From Corylus avellana (taxonomy: Eukaryota; Streptophyta; Magnoliopsida; Fagales; Betulaceae): a stretch of 64,000 bases of DNA. Within the stretch, counting starts at the first letter, position 1. Each line of letters starts with the position of its first letter. The notes below the pieces were generated by a model. The model was not told the DNA's origin. It searched no databases and worked only from the letters and a program-made list of their open reading frames with translations. The stretch spans positions 17,189,093 to 17,253,092 of the forward strand of contig NC_081542.1 of NCBI RefSeq assembly GCF_901000735.1, in the 5' to 3' direction. This document shows positions 56,411-64,000 of the stretch, piece after piece. The translations under genes were made by a program, and so were the position numbers.

Positions 56411-56705
56411 ACCTGGATTTATTTCAATTTAATCTTTCACTTTTTTTTTTTTTTTGGTTCACTTGTTGAATCTTATTACTTGGTAAAAAGAAGAGTGTTA
56501 GAAAAGATATAATGATTAAGAGTTGGAATTTTTTCAAAATGGTTGATGATGAATCGACAAACACCCTTTGAAGAGTATTGACTTTCTGCATTCAACTTGA
56601 TTAATCAAATCATCACTAATTCAACACTTTTTCAACCTCATCAGCTCACACGAGGAATCCGCAATTCACTAATCACATCTCAATAGTAGCATTACATTAT
56701 TTTTA
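56411..56705. other. non-coding stretch before a gap
   Basis: No gene or named repeat is seen. Confidence 0.4.
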
Positions 56706-56805
56706 NNNNNNNNNNNNNNNNNNNNNNNNNNNNNNNNNNNNNNNNNNNNNNNNNNNNNNNNNNNNNNNNNNNNNNNNNNNNNNNNNNNNNNNNNNNNNNN
56801 NNNNN
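56706..56805. other. assembly gap (100 N)
   Basis: Exactly 100 N, between the two duplication copies, so the junction is not fully resolved. Confidence 0.99.
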
Positions 56806-56822
56806 TTTTTTTTTTTCTTTTT

Positions 56823-57319
56823 AAGGGTTAAATACTCCAAACCTCCTAAGGTTTTCCAACTTTATTTTTTTCCTCCTGGGGTTTCATTTTTATCACAGGA
56901 GGTCCTTGTGGTTTTGATAAATGAGCAAGTTAGTCCATCTGTTAGTTGACCGTTAGGACTGACACGTGGACCAATCAGATGCTGACACGTGGCACCTATT
57001 TAATTTTTTAATTTTTTTTAAAATTAAAATAATGTTTTTTTTTAAAAAAAAAAAAGAAAAGAAAAGGAAAAAAAATTGGGTCCTTTTTTATTTTTTTTTA
57101 AATACTTTTTATTTTTTTAATTTTTAAAAAATTTAAAAAATTAAATATGTGCCATGTGTCAGCATCTAATTGGTCCACGTGTCAGTCCTAACGGTCAACT
57201 AACAGATGGACTAACTTTGTCATTTATCAAAACTACAAGGACCTCCTGTGATAAAAATGAAACCCCAGGAGGAAAAAAATAAAGTTGGAAAACCTTAGGA
57301 GGTTTGGAGTATTTAACTT
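56823..57319. mobile_element. Mutator-like inverted-repeat element at the left edge of duplication copy 2
   Basis: The left arm GGGTTAAATACTCCAAACC mirrors the right end GGTTTGGAGTATTTAAC. The arms pair for about 180 bp, including CACGTGGACCAATCAGATGC-type text, around a poly(A/T) centre. T-runs on both sides hide the target duplication. It differs in sequence from the element at 44056-44419, although both sit directly left of a duplication copy. Confidence 0.65.
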
Positions 57320-59055
57320 TTTTTTTTTTTTTTTTAATTTCTAGTTGAGATGTCATTTCTTAATTGGAGGGTGCATAATATGATATGACGTTCAAATTGG
57401 AGTCAATTGATTACGAGGGTCGGAAAGATAAGGCTGAGCGCTTTATCTTGCGCACTCATCTCCGCGTATCCTGCGCACTCTTCGCCGGGTTCGGACCTCA
57501 GACCTCACACACACACTGATTTCAAGCGCACACAGAGCACTTGCTCTATCTCTGATTTCAGGTACCGATGAGTCTCCGTAACTCTCCGAATTTCAGTTTG
57601 TCGTTTGTGAGTGATTTTGACTTTGAATTTGGTGGATGAAGAAATTCTGAGTAAGAAACGCAATGTTAGTTCTTTTATGTAAGCCTGTAATTGATCTGCA
57701 TTTTTCTTTTACTAGTTTCGCTGTATTTGCTTTTTGTTTATATTTGTTTAGCTCTGATTTTTGGTGGTGATTGGTTTTGGTCTGCTGACCTGTGTATGAT
57801 AGCTGCAAGTGGATTGATTGGATGATATATAACTAGGTGAAAATTTAAAATAGTGATGCAAAAAGTGAAATGGTTTGAACCGTAATGTGCAAATGATTTT
57901 CGTTTTCTGATTAAATTCTAGAGTTGAAGTAACCATGTGGGATTGAGGAGGTGGCTGTGTTGTCAAATTTTAAGGTGGATATGGTTTGTATTGAATTGAT
58001 ATGAATGGGAAGTTGAGTAAATATCACTAGATATTTGTGCATTTTGTGTTACTCAGAATTGTCGTGCCGAGAATATAAGGAACGTTGTTGTAATGTGCTT
58101 ACATGCATGCTAAGTTTGGGTTTGGTTAAAGGAATTTCGTTGTAGAGTTGTTTATGAGCATGTGTTTTGCATTAACTCTAGCGGAATTTCACATGTTTGA
58201 ACATGAGTTAATTTGCACGGAGGTCGGAATACGATTTCGGTACTGAGGTGGTATTGCAATTATGGGATCACAATGACTGTATACGCATGGAATTTTGAGT
58301 TGTTATTTGCATGCCCTTGCAAAAGATTTCACCATATTGTTTGTGATAGATAGAAAATAAAGTGTTTATGAAATAAGTGTTGTCATCCATGGGCAACGAT
58401 TAGTTTGTTTTTATTGGAAATGCTAAGAGTGTAGCCAATTATATTGTAACATTGGTTAACGAGAAGTCTTAATAAGATCACTTTTAGTCTTGGGAAGATA
58501 CTTTTTATATGTTGTTTTTGCACAACTCGGATTGATTTAGCTCAATAGATCCTATAATCCCAGCTACATAGACTTGTTACATATATTTCTTCCTTCTCAT
58601 TTAGCTTCACATAGGTTCATATGGTTCATCTATTGTCACTTCTTCCTCTTGCAAATGACAAGTTTTCTTATAGAGAGAGCTGTATGTCATAGGATAATGG
58701 GGGAGTACTCTGACCTGAAATGGGGACTGGCACTGATGTGCCTCAAAAATGCAGGAAGCCCAATGTCTTTTTGCGCATTTATTTTTAATGAATTACTTAC
58801 TCGTTTAAAAAGATGAAGGAAGTGATTGAAGAAAATTTAAGATTGCTATTTCTTTGTTTCTTTTCCCTTTTTGAAATGGTTCTTTTGTATGCTGACCAGC
58901 TTCTCATGAAGCGCTTGGCTGGTCTGTTCTGTCTTTTCACCTCCTATATATCTTATTCATAAAAGTTAGAATTGCTGCTTTGTTTATTTGAAATGATACT
59001 TTTTGATCAAACAGGAGGCTCACTAGAGGACTTAGCGAGAGAGAGGAAAGAAAGA

Positions 59056-61244
59056 ATGGAAGCTAAGGCAGTGTTTGGCGGAAGTCCATGTCTTTCATCA
59101 TCTCTTCCGCGCTTACCAGCTCATAGAATTTGCAGCTTATCCTACACTCACAAGCCTATGCTACGCACCATCCACCACGACCACCACTTAGCTGCATTCC
59201 ACTCAAAATCCCATCTTTTCTCATATTCCCCATCTAGTCCCCATACCAAAACCACCCTCTCCCGTAAAACCCGTATCTTCCTTCCCCACTTGGTTGCTTC
59301 AATGGTTTGCTTCTTTCCCTCTCTCTTTTTGACTTTTGCCTCAAAGTACAGAAATCCAATTTAGCTTTCTCCTATTTTATTCAGTATTTGCAAAGTGTAC
59401 TAGAACCCCATTTGAAAATTTTCACTTCATTTTGTGCGTGTCATTGTGTGTGCAGGAAGAAGTTGAAGAGACTTATATAATGGTGAAACCAGACGGTGTT
59501 CAACGGGGACTTGTAAGCTTTACTCTAATTTGTTTGCCATTTTGAAACTCTTATGTAATGTTTAGTTGCTGAGAGAGCATGGAGAAAAAGTTTTAAGATT
59601 TTTACATTATACCTCTAATAGATTGAGGCTTTTAGCCTAATTGCTTGTCCTGATTAAGGGAATTTTATAATTTCCTGGAAACCCTTTTTCTTGGCTTTCT
59701 TCGCTGTCGTGTATTTAGCTTTTATCTTGGATAAGTGATTATTTTAATTGTCTCTCTGGTCTGAATTTGTCTTCTTGGGTTGAGTTGTTGTAGGTTGGAG
59801 AGATTATTTCAAGGTTTGAGAAGAAGGGATTTAAACTGACTGGCTTGAAGCTCTTCCAATGTCCAAAAGAATTGGCAGAGGTTTGTTGTAGTATTGATAC
59901 TTGTACTTACTTATTTTGCTCGGAGAAGCCCCAAATCAGTATTTCCATTTCATTATTGTGAATTGAAGTGTTTTCTGCATGAGTTTACATTGTCTGGATT
60001 GAAATAAACTAAAGGCATTCAGCAGTTGTGATGTAAAATAATTGAAGAAGTCCTGCATATGAGGATAACAGAACATGTTGCTCCCATTTTAATTAAGGAG
60101 AAAGTTGTAGGTGATGTAATGAACTTGAAGTAATATGACAGGATGTTTCCATGTTTTCTGGACATTTAACAGCACAGCAATGTTATTGACCAACTTCATA
60201 TCTCTTGTTATAGTTGGGGTTGATTGGATGTATGGTTGATGGTTACTTGAGCATTGATTTTTACATCGTCTTTGGGATGCTTAAATTATTATGCATATCA
60301 TGTGCATTGTTAATGGTTACAGGAGCATTATAAGGATCTCAAGGCAAAGTCTTTCTTCCCTAAGCTGATTGAGTACATCACTTCAGGTCCAGTTGTGTGC
60401 ATGGTGCGATTTACTCTTTCTTCCCTGTCCCTAACACATCTACATTGTAAATAATGAGCACGAGATATTTGCAAGTATTAAGTTGCGAAAAAATGATTAT
60501 GCTGTTATTTTTGAAGGCTTGGGAGGGTGTTGGTGTTGTTTCGTCGGCACGTAAGCTTATAGGGTCTACAGATCCTCTTCAAGCTGACCCTGGCACAATA
60601 AGAGGGGACCTTGCTGTTCAAACAGGAAGGTTAGGGCCTTTAATCTCTTCTGGTGTTTCACTAGTTTGTGTAATTTAATCACAGTGGGTTGGAAAAAGTT
60701 GTTTATTTCTTGAGAGCGAATTACTTGTCTACAGACAAGGTCTTATGATGAAATTTTTTTCGCAGGAATGTGATTCATGGGAGTGACAGCCCTGAGAATG
60801 GCAAGCGTGAAATAGGTAATATCGTCATATGGTTAAATGTGATCTTTTCTTGAGTTCTTAATCCCAATTCAGATGCACATTATGGTCAAAACTATAATAA
60901 ATCAGATAACTAGTAGACTACAGACATGCACATATAGATGTATGTGCATGTGTGTGCCTGGGCACGTACGTGTGGTATGTGTGTGCTTGTGTGTGTCATA
61001 TAGACCCATACAAGAACCAAAGTTCAGGCATAACAGTCAGCTCTGCTAGACTCCTTTTTGTGTCTATAATAGCTACTTTTCGTGTTATTGTTTTGAGCTG
61101 AGATTGGTAATCAAGTAATGCTTGATGGACATAACTCTCTCTCTCTCTCACACACACATAACTTGCTTCTCTGCAGCTCTCTGGTTCAAAGAAGATGAAC
61201 CATGTCGGTGGACACCAGCTCAAGCACCATGGCTAAGGGAGTGA
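59056..61244 (+). CDS. NDPK2: chloroplast nucleoside diphosphate kinase 2, copy 2
   Basis: Exons 59056-59304, 59456-59512, 59794-59880, 60323-60403, 60517-60629, 60766-60815 and 61177-61244 give 234 residues. All splice sites and the frame are intact. Compared with copy 1 I see three residue changes: I to M and L to H in the transit peptide ([12 protein letters not shown]), and Q to R near the C-terminus (EPCRWTPAQ). The kinase core, including [14 protein letters not shown] and the catalytic histidine in [10 protein letters not shown], is identical. Introns differ by single bases only. Both copies therefore look functional, and the duplication is young. Its upstream segment with the putative 5' UTR exon (57425-57561) is duplicated too, so both should share basal regulation. 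Confidence 0.95.
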
Positions 61245-61721
61245 TCTTTCGCCCAGTTCTTTGACCCGCGCAATTTTGAAGAAACTCTCTGAGCACATGT
61301 ACTTCCAATGCCAAATTATTCTCTCTCAACTTTTTATTTTTTATTTTTGCGATTTTAAACAGTACATGGAATATTTAATGTGAAATGTGAAACTTTGCTG
61401 AAGAAGGTTTTGGAAAATTTCTAGTCATAGTTCATAATTCTCTGGCCCATGATGTTTCTTTGTTTGTTGGGGCACATGGAACTTTGGAAGTGGATTTGTT
61501 GCAGACAGGAAAAAGGTTGGCGTTTGGATTCTAGGGTAAGCAATGCGTGCCACCTGAAGAAAGCCTTTTAGTGATTTATCTCAATAACATCATAAATAGG
61601 GTAAGCAATGTATGTCACATGAAAGTTTTATTTCAAATTTGTTAATTGGTTGGAATGCAAGCTTCAAAACTCTCTGCTTGTTCTGAATGTAAAAATGACT
61701 GCCCAAATTCCTATTATGCAG

Positions 61722-61814
61722 ATTGATGTGGATATTGGATCATCCTCTGTAGCAAGGAGTTTCATTGCCCTTGTTCCTGGATATGTGTCAAGCATGGTTG
61801 TTGATCATGCGTAG
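61722..61814 (+). pseudogene. orphan exon resembling EDR2 C-terminal (DUF1336) domain, copy 2
   Basis: Duplicate of 48829-48921 with the same acceptor and reading frame (IDVDIGSSSVARS ... VVDHA, stop). The relic was present before the tandem duplication. Confidence 0.5.
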
Positions 61815-62200
61815 GATAGGCTTGTGAGTGTAGGATAAGCTGCCGTGCAAGTTCTCTGAGCTGGAAAGCGTGGAAGAGATGATGAAAGATGGACTTCCGC
61901 CAAATCACTAGCAATTCAGTGCGCCGGCATTTGATTTCTTTTCCTTTTCCCTTTTTGATTATTGTAAGAGTGGGCTATGGGTGGGCACATGAGCCCACGA
62001 ATCCCACCAAGAGTAGCAGATCTTCAATTTTCTCAATTTTTTTTTTTATTCTGTAGCCACTCATGATTTTTTTATGTGCATGGCAGCATAGGACCCAAAA
62101 ATAAAAAATAAAAAAATTGATATGTAGTCAAAATGCATGTGATTTTGAAAAAGAGTATAGTTAGAAATCATATTTTATGTTATAATTATTTTACAATACT

Positions 62201-63134
62201 TTTTTTTTTTTTTTTTTTTTTTGAAGGAAAATCATTCTTATCTCATTAATAGAAAAATCAAGAGCATTAAAACTCTTACAATCACAGAATATAACGTTCT
62301 GAAAGATCCTATCCGAAGCTAAAAGATCAAAGTCGTAACTAAAAGATTACACATCAAAGACGCCAAACATCCGCTAACTTATAACTAATTTTCAGTTGGA
62401 ATAACATATCTGCGTTAGACAAATACAAACTAATGCATAGGTAGCTCTTATTCCTCGATCCTAGGATCAAAAAGACTTCATGCCGACACACATCCTCTTG
62501 AACCCGAAAGTCAGGATATTGTTCACATCCACAACCCCAGGGATCTGGACCAAAATAACATCGAGGAGATCAAGAAAGAGGACATGGCCTTATTACAAGC
62601 AGCAATAAAAACAAGAAAAATACAGGAAAAAACAAAGCAATACAACTAAAAATTTAAAAATAGGAGCACACTAGGCGGATGACAGCAGCCGGAAGAAAAG
62701 TCGATCACGTGCTTGCCGGAAACCGATGCGTAGAAGGCGTTGGAAGCACATCGCGGTGGGGACGTGTGAAAAGACCCAGCAGAAGACAATAAACGGCAAA
62801 GCTAGCGCGGAAGAGATCGGCGACGCACTCAAAGAAATTGGGGGAAGTTTGAGTGAATCCCCCATGAGCGGCACCCACAAAGTGTGCCAAAACAAACACC
62901 TAGGAAGAAAAAATAAACAAGCAAACAAAGAACAACAACAGGGAAAAGAAAGCGTAATCCAAAAACAAACACAAAAAAGAAAAGAAACACAGATCGGGGA
63001 AGAGAGGGGGGAAGGAAAATGGGGAAGGGAGGGGGGAACAAATCAAGGAAAGAGAGGAGGGGGGGAGGGGGAGAAACCCCTCCCCCTCTCTCTTGCTTTA
63101 TGTTTATATCTCAATGTCAGACAATTAAAACGTA
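62201..63134 (-). mobile_element. 934 bp poly(A) retro-insertion, unidentified source
   Basis: Minus-strand element with a poly(A) tail (T-run 62201-62222). It is flanked by a perfect 20-base direct repeat (62181-62200 and 63135-63154), the size expected for L1-type target-primed insertion. The same 20 bases occur once, uninterrupted, at 49288-49307 in copy 1. The 5' part is G/C-rich with an AGAGAGGGGGAGGGG run. The middle holds an 85-codon ORF (62928-62671) that I do not recognise. The 3' part is T-rich and ends TGATTTTCCTTC before the tail, unlike the resident LINE (AAACCAATTC). It may be a 5'-truncated LINE of another family, a long SINE or a processed transcript copy. Confidence 0.85.
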
Positions 63135-63154
63135 TATAATTATTTTACAATACT

Positions 63155-64000
63155 AACATGGCAGTCTTAACCAATTCTTGAATCAGTCCTAGTAAAAAAG
63201 AGTAATGATATAAACTATATTTTTATTTTACACTATTACAAAATGCTGAAGTGTTAGTTTCAACCAATTATTAGATTAGTCTTTTTTTTAAAAAAAATAA
63301 AATAAAATTAAGGATTGGTTGAAACTTACACATCAATATTGTGGGATAAAAGAGTAATGCTACACACAATAATGTCACAAATATCCTATTAAGCTGATGT
63401 GGCAAAGTTTACTAACCCTTAGATGTCATTGGCAAACAAATATATTCAATGGCTACTAGACCTTATTACCTTTTTACTCTTAAAAAAAAATGCACACGAG
63501 AATTACATCCATTTTGAATAAATGGTATAATAAACTGAGTTGAAAATTTCTCCAACCCTCTAACCTAGTTTAGACAAAAATAATAATAATAATAATAATT
63601 ACAAATTTATCATGCAAATATTCTCAACTGTTTCTTTGGTCCCACCGAAAAAAAAAAAAAAATTACATAAAAGAGAAATGGGAAATGTTTGATTCACAAA
63701 AGGCCAATTATTGCAATAACGATTCTACATTAATGTGAACATACATAACGCATGACATCTCACATGCGGTATAATTGCAAATTACAAAATACTAATTTCT
63801 TAATCAAGATATTGTCGTATAACAGGACAAAAAACTGCAGTATATGTTAGTTGAACAATCCCTATCCACCATAAATCTAACTGGAGCCGATAAATTTTTT
63901 TAATAATTTTGTTATTTGAATTGCTAGTAATTCCAATAGTAAAAATAAAAGAGTTTCTACGAAACTTACTTGTCCGATCGAGCACATGTCAAACAACGTA
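63155..64000. repeat. tail repeat of duplication copy 2 with the LINE empty site
   Basis: Matches 49308-49480 joined to 55261-55955. GGATTGGTTGAAACTT at 63312-63327 is the undivided target site of the copy 1 LINE. No gene. Confidence 0.85.

Larger units (their letters stand above)
57339..64000 (+). repeat. tandem segmental duplication, copy 2
   Basis: Matches copy 1 at offset 12,895, changing to 12,893 after a shorter (CT)n run near 61135. It lacks the 5.78 kb LINE and has a private 934 bp insertion at 62201-63134. It runs off the right edge. Confidence 0.95.

Noticed and set aside
62726..63139. 137-codon plus-strand ORF, Lys/Gly/Glu-rich
   Set aside because: It crosses the right end of the retro-insertion into its target duplication and is antisense to the element. 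It is a composition artefact.

Overview
The window is nuclear DNA from a flowering plant, almost certainly a eudicot. Its genes are split by many short GT-AG introns, it is AT-rich, and it contains plant-specific families (SBP-box factor, alpha-expansin, X8/CBM43 protein, chloroplast NDPK2, PDR-type ABCG). It is also packed with plant-type Ty1/copia, L1-type LINE, Mutator-like and mini-LTR elements. Nothing in the sequence fixes the species. Five runs of N (about 22532, 24006, 32161, 35290 and 56706) mark assembly gaps.

Layout. 1-3399 is the 3' part of a Ty1/copia element, with pol domains, polypurine tract and a 171 bp 3' LTR. It sits inside an exon of a PDR/ABCG transporter whose remaining C-terminal exons run to 12132. 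The same gene carries a decayed L1 LINE (about 4.7-10.84 kb) in an intron and a 1-nt deletion in an exon, so it is a pseudogene. 12.4-13.2 kb is another LINE fragment on the minus strand. 13978-20886 (minus) is a ten-exon SBP-box gene of the SPL1/SPL12 class, essentially complete but with one suspicious homopolymer frameshift. 22-28 kb is intergenic, with inverted-repeat DNA transposons. 28189-28893 is a small secreted X8-domain gene. 30483-31721 holds the 5' exons of a TRM13-type tRNA methyltransferase whose 3' half is absent.

32.26-41.18 kb is a large inverted repeat with about 3.03 kb arms and a 2.8 kb spacer that contains a 1 kb Mutator-like inverted-repeat element. Each arm carries a nested PIF/Harbinger-like element with a conserved 87-residue ORF. 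41232-41.5 kb is a TRIM/SMART-type mini-LTR element. 41935-42937 (minus) is a complete alpha-expansin gene.

44.4-64 kb is a recent tandem duplication, period 12,895 bp. Each copy carries an intact seven-coding-exon plastid NDPK2 gene followed by an orphan exon that resembles an EDR2 C-terminal domain. After the duplication each copy received a different poly(A) retro-insertion. Copy 1 gained a 5.78 kb full-length L1 with both ORFs open (49481-55260). Copy 2 gained a 934 bp element (62201-63134). The other copy preserves the empty target site in each case.

The genes are unrelated in function and do not form a pathway. The coherent story of the window is transposon-driven: a transporter destroyed by nested insertions, a truncated TRM13, and a duplicated NDPK2 block in which insertion events can be ordered in time. 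I saw no CRISPR array, rRNA, tRNA gene or bacterial-type operon.
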